The position numbers and the translations under genes are program-made. A stretch of 64,000 nt of DNA from assembly GCA_965217605.1 (NCBI GenBank), contig CBDCJB010000004.1:124001-188000 (forward strand), in the 5' to 3' direction. Position 1 is the first letter of the stretch, and the number at the start of each line of letters is the position of its first letter. Of this stretch, positions 36,128-44,879 are shown piece by piece. The stretch is from JAYYZW01 sp965217605. Lineage in GTDB: Bacteria; Pseudomonadota; Gammaproteobacteria; Ga0077536. The notes under the pieces were generated by a model. That model made no database searches. It saw only the letters and a program-made list of their open reading frames with translations, and was not told the DNA's origin.

Positions 36128-37042
36128 TCAGTAAATCGATTGCACCGCGAAGCCTTGCCGCTCCAATTGCTGCAGGATCCCGCGTTCGCCCGGTAGATGC
36201 ATCGCGCCGACAGCGATGAAAGCTTTACCCTGTTCGAGGATAGGCGCTAGTCGCTGCACCATGCGTTCGTTGCGTTGCCACAGTAAGGCATCGAGAAATG
36301 CCTGCTTTTCCTCACTTTGGTATTTCAACGACAGCTGCACGAGCTTGAACAGCTCGCGCGACGTATAAAACTGCACCATCTGCTCTATGTCGCTTTGAAA
36401 CTGTTCGTAATGACACGCGAGTTCACGCAGGATTTCAATCTGGTCAGGCTCGGGTATCGATTCGAATATTGCGATCTGCTCTTGAATCGTTTCGAGGCCG
36501 AGGACTTCTTTGCCGGCTGTTCGAGCGGATGACATCAACGCGAGGTCGAGAGGCACCCCGGCTTGCCCCGCCGGTAGGCTTAGCGTCGTAAATACAGCCC
36601 AGGGTTTCATCGACTCGGCGATAACGGCAGGTATACCGTAGTTTTCCAGGCGGCCGGATGCGAGGTCGAAAATTTCGCGACCAGCGACATCACTCAAGCG
36701 CCGCCCGTCCGTGTAGAACATCGCGGACTGCAAAAGGACGGTCGCGTTGATGTCGAGCACGACCTCCATTACGAAGCGATCGCTCTGTTCGAGCTCTTCT
36801 CTGACAATTTCTACGAGATCGGTCACTCGCGGATCGGAGACATGCATCGTACCTAATAAATAACTCGCCGCTTTATCTGCACGTGTAATGCGCCACAACA
36901 GCCCGCTGCGATGCTTGATCGTGCCAATGCCGAGTTCATTCGTCGTAACGAGCGGGGGGCACTCGAATGCAAAACAACCGGTGGGGCTCGCGAACGACGC
37001 AAACAGGGAAAGCAACAGTATTCCGATCCGTTCTCTAGTCAT
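36128..37042 (-). CDS. TraB/GumN-family periplasmic protein
   Basis: 304 residues from the ATG at 37042, chosen because a signal peptide follows (IGILLLSLFASFASPTGCFA). The TraB/PrgY/GumN fold shows LLGTMHVSDPRV near the start, ETIQEQIAIFE in the middle and FIAVGAMHLPGERGIL at the end; the two GxMH motifs hold the presumed metal ligands. Members are thought to be peptidases, but this is not established here. It ends 9 bases before the channel gene. Confidence 0.85.
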   Translation of the reverse strand: MTRERIGILLLSLFASFASPTGCFAFECPPLVTTNELGIGTIKHRSGLLWRITRADKAASYLLGTMHVSDPRVTDLVEIVREELEQSDRFVMEVVLDINATVLLQSAMFYTDGRRLSDVAGREIFDLASGRLENYGIPAVIAESMKPWAVFTTLSLPAGQAGVPLDLALMSSARTAGKEVLGLETIQEQIAIFESIPEPDQIEILRELACHYEQFQSDIEQMVQFYTSRELFKLVQLSLKYQSEEKQAFLDALLWQRNERMVQRLAPILEQGKAFIAVGAMHLPGERGILQQLERQGFAVQSIY

Positions 37043-37046
37043 TCCG

Positions 37047-38108
37047 CTACCCCAGCAGATTGTCGTCACCCAGACCAAGTTCTGAGAAAGGATTGTGAGC
37101 CTCTACGCGGTCAGCCACTGCAAGCCATTGTGCAGAATTGTGTAATTCTTCCATATTGAGGCGCGACCCGCGCGCATGCATGCGCATCAACCGGGCTTGT
37201 ATCAAGGGATTGATTTGATCTCCCATTACGTCTAAAACCTCAGTCGCTGCCTTACGTTGATTACAGATAAGCAACATGTCGCACCCGGCGGCCATGGCAC
37301 TACGAGCCCGATCGACGTGGTTTCCGGGCGAGTCGGCGCCGGCCATGCTCAAATCGTCGCTAAAAACCACACCGTCAAAGCGCATGTCCCGACGCAGCGT
37401 TTGTTCGATCCAAACTTTCGAATAACCCGCGGCGCATTCGTCCACCTGGGGATAAACGATGTGCGCTGTCATGATGCCCTCGATTCCTGACTCTACCAGA
37501 GCACGAAATGGCAGTAGATCGGCCTGTTCAATGTCATAGAAGTCGCGGTCGTCTAACGGAAGTTCGCGGTGTGAATCGGCGGCGACATAACCGTGCCCGG
37601 GAAAGTGCTTGCCGACGGCCGACATACTTACATCGTGCATACCGGCCACATAAGCCTGCGCGAGCCGTGCCACGATGTGCGGGTCCGCATGAAAGGCGCG
37701 GTCACCGATAACCGAACTTTGTGCCGTGCGTAAATCAAGCACCGGTGAAAAACTGAAATCTATGCCAACTGCACGGAGTTCCACAGCCATGAGCCACCCG
37801 CAATCCGTCGCCAGAGCCACCGCTTCGGCTCGATTCTGATCGAAAAGCTCGCCTATCGCGGCCAGCGCGGGGAGTTCTGAAAGTGGTTTGCGGAAACGCT
37901 GCACCCGTCCGCCTTCCTGGTCGACGGCGATCAATATACGTGGCTCGCGAAGACCGTGGATCTCGTCTGTCAGAGCACGCAGTTGCGCGGGATCCACGAA
38001 GTTCCTGGAGAACAGGATGACACCGCCCACGAACGGATGTCGCAGTAGTTCGCAGTCCTCCGCCGACAGGCTGGCGCCCTCTATGTCAATCATTAAAGGT
38101 CCCAGCAT
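37047..38108 (-). CDS. nagZ: beta-N-acetylhexosaminidase NagZ
   Basis: 353 residues. GH3 family features: LMIDIEGASLS start, AVDQEGGRVQRF, KHFPGHG with the catalytic His loop, and the nucleophile Asp in FSDDLSMAG. It removes GlcNAc from anhydromuropeptides in the cytoplasm during cell-wall recycling. Its ATG overlaps the stop of the permease gene (TGATG). Confidence 0.95.
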   Translation of the reverse strand: MLGPLMIDIEGASLSAEDCELLRHPFVGGVILFSRNFVDPAQLRALTDEIHGLREPRILIAVDQEGGRVQRFRKPLSELPALAAIGELFDQNRAEAVALATDCGWLMAVELRAVGIDFSFSPVLDLRTAQSSVIGDRAFHADPHIVARLAQAYVAGMHDVSMSAVGKHFPGHGYVAADSHRELPLDDRDFYDIEQADLLPFRALVESGIEGIMTAHIVYPQVDECAAGYSKVWIEQTLRRDMRFDGVVFSDDLSMAGADSPGNHVDRARSAMAAGCDMLLICNQRKAATEVLDVMGDQINPLIQARLMRMHARGSRLNMEELHNSAQWLAVADRVEAHNPFSELGLGDDNLLG

Positions 38109-38914
38109 CAGACTGTCGCTTCGCGCCCTGTAGCGAGGTAATCCCGCACGCGATCACCCAGTAAGTTGAGTGCGATAACGACACTCATCAGCGCCAGCCC
38201 GGGCATGATCACGAGATGCGGTGCAACCACCATATAGCGCGTTCCATCCCTGATCATACTCCCCCACGACGCAGTCGGCGGCTGGATGCCGAGGCCGAGA
38301 AACGATAATCCCGCCTCCGCGACAATGACCCCGGCAACGCCAAAGGTCATTTCCACGATCAGCGGCGCGGCGATCAACGGCAATACATGGCGCATCAAGA
38401 TGACCGGTGACGGCGTACCGAGCGCTTGCGCGATAACGACGTGATCGCGATGTTTGATCGATAAGGTTTGGGCCCGCGCGAGTCGCGCGAAACCGACCCA
38501 ACCCACCACTGTAAGCGCAATGACTACATTACCCGCACCCGGTCCGAGGATTCCGGCTAGCGCGATCGCCAGCAGGATCCCCGGGAAAGCCAAAAAAATA
38601 TCCATGGCCCGCACGAGGATCAGATCGATCATCCCGCCTTTCCAGCCGGAGTAGAGGCCAAGCAACGTTCCGAACAGGCCAGCCGCGCTTACCACGACGA
38701 CTGCGATTCCGAATGAGATCCGAGCTCCCGCTATGACGCGGGCGAGTACCCCGCGACCAAGGTCGTCGTGGCCCATAATTTGGTCCATCGACGGCGCGTC
38801 GAGTATGCGGGTTAGATCGATCGCGTTCGGATCGGTGGACATGATGGGAAACGAAATACTTACGCCCAACCAAATCGCCAGCGTTGCAACCGCTATTCGG
38901 GTTATCGTATTCAT
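38108..38914 (-). CDS. dipeptide/oligopeptide ABC permease, DppC type
   Basis: 268 residues, six membrane spans, with the BPD_transp_1 EAA loop (AQALGTPSPVILMRHVLPL) and an N-terminal GHDDLGRGVLARVIAGARIS typical of the DppC/OppC subfamily. It forms the inner-membrane channel with the upstream permease. No ATPase gene follows. It overlaps both neighbours. Confidence 0.88.
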   Translation of the reverse strand: MNTITRIAVATLAIWLGVSISFPIMSTDPNAIDLTRILDAPSMDQIMGHDDLGRGVLARVIAGARISFGIAVVVVSAAGLFGTLLGLYSGWKGGMIDLILVRAMDIFLAFPGILLAIALAGILGPGAGNVVIALTVVGWVGFARLARAQTLSIKHRDHVVIAQALGTPSPVILMRHVLPLIAAPLIVEMTFGVAGVIVAEAGLSFLGLGIQPPTASWGSMIRDGTRYMVVAPHLVIMPGLALMSVVIALNLLGDRVRDYLATGREATV

Positions 38915-39840
38915 CGGCCGAGGTCGATCCTGGGATCGAGCGTGGCGTATGTAATATCGGTCAAGGTATTAATGAGCACGTAGCTGACGCTGATTAGCAG
39001 GACGCACGCTTGCACGACCGGGTAATCACGGCGGTGAATCGATTCGACGGCGAGTTGACCTAGGCCCGGCCACCCAAACACGATTTCGGTAATCACGGCG
39101 CCGCCCAATAAAGCGCCGAGCTGTAGACCGATGATCGTGATTACGGGCAGAGCGGCGTTGCGACAAGCGTGGTTGACGATTACGGAAAATTCAGTCAAAC
39201 CACGCGCGCGCGCAGCAGTCAAAAAGAATTCGTCCAACACGTCCAGCAGCGCTGCTCTCACCATGCGCGCCAGGATCGCGGCGAGCGAAATACCCAATGT
39301 CGCCGCCGGCAACAGGAGAGCCGCAGGGTGCGCAGCGCCGCCGCTCGGTAACCAATTCAATTTCACTGCGAACACGATGATCAACACCGGTCCGAGTACG
39401 AAATTAGGTACCGACATACCGAGCACAGCGAGCGTGCTTGCCACGGTATCCCAGGGCCGGCCCTGATTAAGCGCCGCGATCGTGCCCAACGGAAGGCCGA
39501 TCGCGACGGCAACCGCTAACGCGGCCCCCGCCAACACTATCGTCATCACAAAGTGGTCGGTGATTACTTCAGCGACGGGACGCCCGGTAAATAGGGATGT
39601 GCCGAAATCAAACTGCACGGCGCCTTTGAGGAAGAACAACCATTGCTCGTGCAGGGGTTGATCGAGCCCTAAAGCCGCGCGCAGTGCACTCCGGTCGGCG
39701 CTGCTCGCATACTCGCCGAGCATCACTTCGACAGGATCGCCCGGTACGAGGTAAATGAGCATGAATACCATGGAGCTCACGCCGATCACGACGACTATTG
39801 CCGCCACAATTCGCGCCACGATGTTTGCGCTGGCCGCCAT
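38911..39840 (-). CDS. dipeptide/oligopeptide ABC permease, DppB type
   Basis: 309 residues, six membrane spans, with the DppB N-terminus (FMLIYLVPGDPVEVMLG), the EAA loop (TAARARGLTEFSVIVNHACRNA) and the C-terminal DPRIDLG. It partners the DppC-type protein; the ATG/TGA overlap shows coupling. The ATPases are absent locally, while a family-5 binding lipoprotein is encoded at 46352-47884 on the same strand and may belong to the same transporter. Confidence 0.88.
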   Translation of the reverse strand: MAASANIVARIVAAIVVVIGVSSMVFMLIYLVPGDPVEVMLGEYASSADRSALRAALGLDQPLHEQWLFFLKGAVQFDFGTSLFTGRPVAEVITDHFVMTIVLAGAALAVAVAIGLPLGTIAALNQGRPWDTVASTLAVLGMSVPNFVLGPVLIIVFAVKLNWLPSGGAAHPAALLLPAATLGISLAAILARMVRAALLDVLDEFFLTAARARGLTEFSVIVNHACRNAALPVITIIGLQLGALLGGAVITEIVFGWPGLGQLAVESIHRRDYPVVQACVLLISVSYVLINTLTDITYATLDPRIDLGR

Positions 39841-39918
39841 AGTGCCGGATAGCCTACATTAATCCGATGCGGGTGCGCGGTAGTGGGCTTCCGGGCCGAT
39901 GCGTGTAAGATCGCCCGT

Positions 39919-40410
39919 GTGCCACGTTTCGAATTCGATCAAGCTACCGACAACGGCGATTGGGTCGACAACAGTACCCGCATCATGAACCTCGTCGTAC
40001 GCGGTTTCGGGCTCGCGCTGCTACTCGTCGGCATTTTCGTCGCGCTCATGGTGATCTCGAGCGCTTGGGCGCTTTACGACGACCCCGCATCAATCGAGGC
40101 TTTTGCGCTTGCGATCGAACGCGGATCAAATCTTGACCTGACTTTGTCGAGCGCAGCGGATGCCGGCCAAAAGCAACTCGAAAGTACGCCCAAGGTCGAC
40201 GGCGAACGCGCCGCAACCCCGCCTCTGCCACCACAACCGGAATTCCGATTTTCCTACTTCGCGGCGTGGCTTATCGCGCTACTACTGTTGATGCTGATCG
40301 GACGTCTGGCGATCGCGGCCGTGAGAACCGGTGGCGAGTTGGCCTTATACGACGTACAAGTGAAGAAACTGGCTCGCGCGCTCACCGAAGAGCGCGCGAA
40401 AGCCGCCTGA
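39919..40410 (+). CDS. unrecognised two-helix membrane protein
   Basis: 163 residues from the GTG at 39919; a GTG at 39883 would add 12 residues. Two membrane segments (about 32-55 and 114-138) bracket a periplasmic Ala/Pro/Gln-rich linker. After the second helix comes a short basic cytoplasmic tail (KKLARALTEERAKAA). I recognise no family. It stands alone between a divergent permease gene and a convergent unrecognised gene. Confidence 0.6.
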   Translation: MPRFEFDQATDNGDWVDNSTRIMNLVVRGFGLALLLVGIFVALMVISSAWALYDDPASIEAFALAIERGSNLDLTLSSAADAGQKQLESTPKVDGERAATPPLPPQPEFRFSYFAAWLIALLLLMLIGRLAIAAVRTGGELALYDVQVKKLARALTEERAKAA

Positions 40411-40421
40411 CATTACAAGGT

Positions 40422-40478
40422 TCCCGGATTACGCTTCGCTCCATCCGGGCTACGCCGAACTTGGTAGCGAAATCCGGC
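40422..40478. repeat. second copy of REP-like arm, partly deleted
   Basis: The left arm (40422-40453) closely matches one arm of the element at 4371-4444. The opposite arm survives only as a short piece (40464-40478) that keeps both ends but lacks the middle, as if it lost about 16 bases. It lies between convergent genes. Confidence 0.7.
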
Positions 40479-40485
40479 ATCAATT

Positions 40486-41511
40486 CTAGGAAGCGTCCTC
40501 GGATTCGGCAGCGTCAGCGTTTCCAGCGTGCCGGATTTCGGGCAGCGCCGGTGCGTTGCATTCGGCGGTCATCGCCACGGCCCGCGAATAAAGATCGCCG
40601 TAATAGTTTTTCGTGCTGGTCCGCATGATCGGCATCAATCCGATCTTATAGGAAGCCTTGAGCAGGCCCATGCCGTCTTTCGCACCGTTACCGAACATCA
40701 AGTCCATGCGAATGTTCGAGTTCAACACCTGATCGTAGGCGCCCCATAAGCGCGGAGCGGTGAAGGGACCGCCGCCCGCCAATACGTCGAGTATCACCTT
40801 GCCCTTGTCGGCGTGATAGCCGAGCGCGGCGAATCCGTCACCCTCGTAATAGCTGAAGGTCTTACCCCCGCAGGATTCCGGCATTTGATAGTCAAAGCGA
40901 TCGATGAAGCTGCCGGCGTACTCGGCCGGCATCTGTACGCCTCGCGTCCGTACGCGATGTTTGTCACCATGGGCGCGAACCTCTTCGGCGACGCCCAGGA
41001 TTAATTCGACCTCTCCGTAGGGCTTGGAGATGTAGCGCTTGCCCGCTTGGATCAGGTACGCCCGCTCTTCCGTTTCAGCCTGCCCAACGACCTCTATGGT
41101 AGGCACAACCGTGGCACCATTTTCGGTCAGCGTGCCGTCGTCGGCGAGCGCGCCGTTGGCGACCAATCCGGCCGCAAACATCAGGACCGGCGCGAGCCGG
41201 CGGCGCTCGTCGCGGCATTGCAGTTGCTGTTTGCGGCGATCTTCGAGCAGTTTAAAGCCATTGGCGCCAGCGAACGCCTTGAGCTTTTGGAATACGCCGG
41301 GTTGTTCCTGGCGCAGATCACGTCGGTGTACGAGGGTGCGTATCCCGTTGATTATGCAAGGGTGCAAAGATGCCATCTGGCGGATCGGCGCCGTTGAGGA
41401 CGCGCTTGAAACGGCCGCGGATATGCGGGTGAGAAACGACGGTGGCGCGGCCAGCGCGGCGTCGTCACCGGCGCCAGTCTGGGGCTCTTTGCGTTGGGTG
41501 TCTGCTTGCAT
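40486..41511 (-). CDS. unrecognised protein with probable export signal
   Basis: 341 residues if started at 41511; an ATG at 41181 would give about 231 and places a short hydrophobic signal-like stretch (MFAAGLVANGALA) at the very N-terminus. The conserved-looking part is the C-terminal ~215 residues, with YLIQAGKRYI, MPESCGGKTFSYYEGDGFAALG, DVLAGGGPF and MGLLKASYKIGLMPI. The first ~110 residues look low-complexity and may not be translated. No family recognised. It lies downstream of the PhoD-like gene. Confidence 0.55.
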   Translation of the reverse strand: MQADTQRKEPQTGAGDDAALAAPPSFLTRISAAVSSASSTAPIRQMASLHPCIINGIRTLVHRRDLRQEQPGVFQKLKAFAGANGFKLLEDRRKQQLQCRDERRRLAPVLMFAAGLVANGALADDGTLTENGATVVPTIEVVGQAETEERAYLIQAGKRYISKPYGEVELILGVAEEVRAHGDKHRVRTRGVQMPAEYAGSFIDRFDYQMPESCGGKTFSYYEGDGFAALGYHADKGKVILDVLAGGGPFTAPRLWGAYDQVLNSNIRMDLMFGNGAKDGMGLLKASYKIGLMPIMRTSTKNYYGDLYSRAVAMTAECNAPALPEIRHAGNADAAESEDAS

Positions 41512-41638
41512 GGCGTGTCCTCCGGCCTGGCGACGGGCCCAAGGCTGGGGGCCCGTAAAACGCTGTCCGCTGAGGGGGTATTCGGCCGGGAACCGCCAGA
41601 CTTTACGACTCAGTTCACATTTCGTATGGCGCTTGAAA

Positions 41639-42967
41639 CTACTTCAGCGCTGCCGCTTCGATGCGCCGGCGCCAGAGCGGCCGACCCGTGCCGTCGAGGG
41701 ACGAAAGCGTGACCGCGCGGGCCTTTGCCGGACCGTCGAAAGACAGTAGGCAGAAATTTCGTTCCCGCACCAACGTTTCCGGGTCGATATCGGGATTCGC
41801 GCTCGCCTCGTAGTCCTGAAAAGCATTCGACGTCAAGGGCGAACACGTCAATTCGTATAAGTCATAGGCTTGCGGCCGCGATCGTTTTGAGAGCTTCGTG
41901 TAATGTCGATCACCGCTCAGAAAGATGACGCCGCTGATCTCGTTCGCCTGCAGCCACGTCAGGAAGTCGCTTTGTTCCTCCGGAAAATGGTTCCATCCCT
42001 CGAGGCGATTGTGGCGGTTCAGCATTTCACTACCGCCCGTAATGAATTTGAACCGCGCGCGGGACATCTTCAGCGCATTCTTGAGCCACCGCACTTGATC
42101 ACGACCGTACATCCGCTTATCGGGTAAGCCGCGAACGAAGTCGGAATCACGATAGTAGCGGTCGTCCAACAGGAAGAATTCCGCGTCGCCATAAACGAAG
42201 TGGGTAAAAATCCCGGGTACCTCAGGTAAGCCGTAGGATGGGTTTGCCCAATAGCGCTTGAAGGTTTCCAGGGACTCTTGTTTTAAACCGTAGGCCCGGT
42301 TTGCATTATTCGGTCCGTAATCGTGATCGTCCCAAATCGCGAGATGGTGCGTGCGTTGCAATAGCGCTTGAAGTTCAGGCAGGGAGCGAGTGTGCCCGTA
42401 TCGATACGCGGCGCCGCCATAACTTGGGAAATCCGCTTCCCTGAGATACACGTTATCGCCCAGCCACAGCATGAAAGCCGGCTCTTCGGCGGCAATGCTC
42501 GCGAATATTTCGTAACCGCCGCCGTACGGTCGACCGGGTCGATCGTAGAATTCGTCATTGACGTAAGCACAAGAGCCCAGCGCAATCACGAAGTCCGGCG
42601 GGCTCGTACGGAACCGCCACAATGTCTGGGTATGAAACTGGAGCCCCGAAGATGAAACGGACGCATCGCCATCCAGCACTTCGTATGCATAGGTCTGGCC
42701 GGGCAGCAGTTCGGCGATATCGAATCGGGTTATGAAATCGTGAACCTCGACGAGCGGTTGCGGCGGCGTCAGCGTCCGCTCCTGTGGGGCATCCTGTTGC
42801 CAGTAGGCAATACGGGCGCTACCCGGCCCGTCAGCCTGCAGCCATAGCGTCGCCGAACGCACGCCGACCCATCCGGGCATCGGCCCCGCGCGCAGAGTCC
42901 AGCCCAGCGCGGGCCCGCCGAGGCAAACAAGACCGAAAATCGCGAGTAACGCTTTAGAGAGTCGCAC
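41639..42967 (-). CDS. PhoD-like alkaline phosphatase/phosphodiesterase
   Basis: 442 residues from a GTG. A signal peptide (KALLAIFGLVCLGGPALG) is followed by a fibronectin-like N-terminal domain (about 30-120) and a calcineurin-like metal-binding domain with ALGSC, WLGDNVY, IWDDHDYGPN and SGDRHY. PhoD enzymes hydrolyse phosphodiesters in the periplasm with Ca2+/Fe3+. It ends the run of genes that starts with the sigma factor and lies 11 bases after the DUF3106 gene. Confidence 0.85.
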   Translation of the reverse strand: MRLSKALLAIFGLVCLGGPALGWTLRAGPMPGWVGVRSATLWLQADGPGSARIAYWQQDAPQERTLTPPQPLVEVHDFITRFDIAELLPGQTYAYEVLDGDASVSSSGLQFHTQTLWRFRTSPPDFVIALGSCAYVNDEFYDRPGRPYGGGYEIFASIAAEEPAFMLWLGDNVYLREADFPSYGGAAYRYGHTRSLPELQALLQRTHHLAIWDDHDYGPNNANRAYGLKQESLETFKRYWANPSYGLPEVPGIFTHFVYGDAEFFLLDDRYYRDSDFVRGLPDKRMYGRDQVRWLKNALKMSRARFKFITGGSEMLNRHNRLEGWNHFPEEQSDFLTWLQANEISGVIFLSGDRHYTKLSKRSRPQAYDLYELTCSPLTSNAFQDYEASANPDIDPETLVRERNFCLLSFDGPAKARAVTLSSLDGTGRPLWRRRIEAAALK

Positions 42968-42978
42968 TTAGGCCTAGA

Positions 42979-43743
42979 TTAACGCCTACTTGGTCTCGCG
43001 TCCCGCCGGCGCGGTTGCGCCGGCCTGCGGTTGTGTGACCCCGGTCTGCGGTTCCTGATCTGTGGTCGCGCGTTTCGCTCCGGGCGCCGCGTCTGTCGGC
43101 GGACGTCTGGGCGCGCTCGACGCTCCCCGGCCTGTGGCCTTATATCCCTCGACCGCGGCCGCGTTTGCCTGCGGCCGTCTGGCCTTGGCCTGCGTTGGGG
43201 TCTCACATCGCCCCGCCCCGGCCGGGTTTGTTCCCGTATCGCGCGGCGCTTGTCGGGATCCATGTTGCGAAACCCTTCGCTCTTGCGGCGCCGCTCCCGT
43301 ACGAATTCCCGCCGCTTTTGCGGGGATGCGGAACGCCACTCGCGCCGTAGATCGCGGCGCTTATCGGCCGGCAGCGACTGAAAGCGTTTGTAGGTCTGAC
43401 GCAAACGCTGTCGTTTCTCACGCGGTAAGGATCTGAAGCGCTCCATGCGGTTACGCAAGGTCTGTTTCTGCTCCGGACCCATGGATTTCCAACGATCTAG
43501 GCGCTGCTGCGCGTGTTGGCGTTGTTGCCCGTCCATATTACGCCACGCCTCGGCACCTTCCATCAGGCGACGCTGCTGTCCAGGCTTGAGGCCGTCCCAT
43601 CGTTCACGCATCTTGCCGAGAACACGCTGGTGCTCCGAGTTCAACGATTCCCACGCGATCGCATCGTCCGCCCACACCGGTTGCGACGCCACTGAAATCG
43701 CGCCGAGAAGAACGCCGACGACGATGTAGCTAATGTCCATCAT
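42979..43743 (-). CDS. DUF3106 secreted Arg-rich protein
   Basis: 254 residues from the ATG at 43743; a second ATG at 43740 follows. A signal peptide (YIVVGVLLGAISVASQPVWA) leads into about five repeats of roughly 20 residues of the type RW-x2-L-x-P-x2-R-x2-L (residues 30-150), the DUF3106 region. The last ~80 residues are a disordered Arg/Pro-rich tail. Strongly basic. It overlaps the small acidic gene before it. DUF3106 proteins usually sit in sigma-factor operons; function unknown. Confidence 0.75.
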   Translation of the reverse strand: MMDISYIVVGVLLGAISVASQPVWADDAIAWESLNSEHQRVLGKMRERWDGLKPGQQRRLMEGAEAWRNMDGQQRQHAQQRLDRWKSMGPEQKQTLRNRMERFRSLPREKRQRLRQTYKRFQSLPADKRRDLRREWRSASPQKRREFVRERRRKSEGFRNMDPDKRRAIREQTRPGRGDVRPQRRPRPDGRRQTRPRSRDIRPQAGERRARPDVRRQTRRPERNARPQIRNRRPGSHNRRPAQPRRRDARPSRR

Positions 43744-43951
43744 AGAAGTCATCAGGTTCTTCGATACTGGCTTCCTGCTCCGACAACAGCGGCTCTTCGA
43801 TGAGTAGCTCAGGATCGATGAGCTCTCCGTCGCTTTGCCAGTCGGCCAGGAATTCCAACAGCTCCATGTCGGGCAGTTCGTCTTCAGTCGTGTCGGCCAA
43901 GGCATTCAACCACATCGCAACTCCGAGCCAAATGAGCGCCTTAACCCGCAT
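43730..43951 (-). CDS. small acidic secreted protein
   Basis: 73 residues from the ATG at 43951. A signal peptide (MRVKALIWLGVAMWLNALA) is followed by a very acidic tail with PDMELLEFLADW. The motif resembles ELIEDLEFYEWLE at the end of the preceding anti-sigma-like protein. The start overlaps that gene by 11 bases. No known family; a periplasmic role is inferred from the signal. Confidence 0.6.
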   Translation of the reverse strand: MRVKALIWLGVAMWLNALADTTEDELPDMELLEFLADWQSDGELIDPELLIEEPLLSEQEASIEEPDDFYDGH

Positions 43952-44270
43952 GATCACGGTTTTCAAGCCACTCGTAGAACTCGAGATCCTCGATTAGTTC
44001 TATATCCTGGCTCGCCGCGACCAACTCCAAGTCCGAAGCCACCATTTCGATGTGAGCGGGACGCGAAAACGTCAATGCAACGATGAGCGCGGCTGCTACG
44101 GTACCCACGGGCACGAACCGCTCGAAGCTCCGTCGGCGCGGTCGCGCACGGTCCAGCGCATTCAGGCGAATAGCTCTGAGGCGCGCTTGCAACAGCACGT
44201 CAGGCGTGTCGATCTCCGCTTCTAGTGCGTCTCGAACCCGGTTTTCCAATCGTTCATCTCTTGAAGTCAT
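43941..44270 (-). CDS. putative single-pass anti-sigma factor
   Basis: 109 residues, overlapping the sigma gene stop (ATGA). A cytoplasmic N-terminus (about 1-50) with RVRDALEAEIDTPDVLLQARL precedes one membrane helix (about 53-69) and an acidic periplasmic end. It resembles the DUF3619-type proteins found after ECF sigma genes. Position and topology suggest it binds the sigma factor; not proven. Confidence 0.65.
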   Translation of the reverse strand: MTSRDERLENRVRDALEAEIDTPDVLLQARLRAIRLNALDRARPRRRSFERFVPVGTVAAALIVALTFSRPAHIEMVASDLELVAASQDIELIEDLEFYEWLENRDHAG

Positions 44271-44818
44271 ATCAATTCGTCATCCAAAGCGTCCCTTATT
44301 TTCTCGGTTGCGCGAGACAAGTGCGTTTTGACGCTGCCTTGCGAACACCGCATTGCGGTTGCGGTATCGCGCACGTCCAAACCCTGCCAAATCCGTAACA
44401 AGAAGACCTGTTGTTGTCGCAACGGCAATGCCTCCAATGTTTGCGTCAATTTGTCGAGGGTACGCTCGGCGATCACTTCATCTTCCGTCGATGCCGCGTG
44501 CTCGAACATGCCGCTACCTGACTCGTCGCTGGACGTCGGGTTATCCACGTCAGGCATCGCCGAGTTCCAACCGAACACTTTTCGTCTGACGGTGTTGCGC
44601 CGATGCCAATCGAGAATACGCCGCTCGAGAATTCGGTAAAACAGGGGTGCCCATTCATCCTCGGGCCGTTGGGAATATTTTTCGCAAAGACGAAACATTG
44701 CGTCCTGAACGATGTCCAGCGCATCATCTCGATTGCGCGTTGCGAACTCGGCCATACGTAATGCGCGGCGTTCGATCTTTGCTAAAAAAGCATTTAGCGC
44801 TTTGTCGTTGTCCTGCAT
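44267..44818 (-). CDS. ECF-type RNA polymerase sigma factor
   Basis: 183 residues. Region 2 (RNRDDALDIVQDAMFRLCEKY) and region 4 (LPLRQQQVFLLRIWQGLDVRDTATAM, SQGSVKTHLSRATEKIRDAL) are clear, separated by an acidic linker (about 90-115). It directs transcription of an envelope-type regulon, by analogy to similar loci. It is followed by the putative anti-sigma gene and preceded by a TATAAT-containing promoter candidate. Confidence 0.85.
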   Translation of the reverse strand: MQDNDKALNAFLAKIERRALRMAEFATRNRDDALDIVQDAMFRLCEKYSQRPEDEWAPLFYRILERRILDWHRRNTVRRKVFGWNSAMPDVDNPTSSDESGSGMFEHAASTEDEVIAERTLDKLTQTLEALPLRQQQVFLLRIWQGLDVRDTATAMRCSQGSVKTHLSRATEKIRDALDDELI

Positions 44819-44846
44819 CCGCGCGGCATCGTCCCCAACCGCCCGA

Positions 44847-44875
44847 ATTATAGTGCCGGCGGCGCATTTGAAATT
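44847..44875 (-). promoter_or_regulatory. promoter candidate for the sigma-factor gene
   Basis: On the minus strand a perfect TATAAT (44852-44847) lies 28 bases before the sigma ATG, in the short gap after the repeat-protein gene. No strong -35 box is seen at 16-18 bases, so an extended or activator-dependent promoter is possible. Confidence 0.45.
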
Positions 44876-44879
44876 CGAA

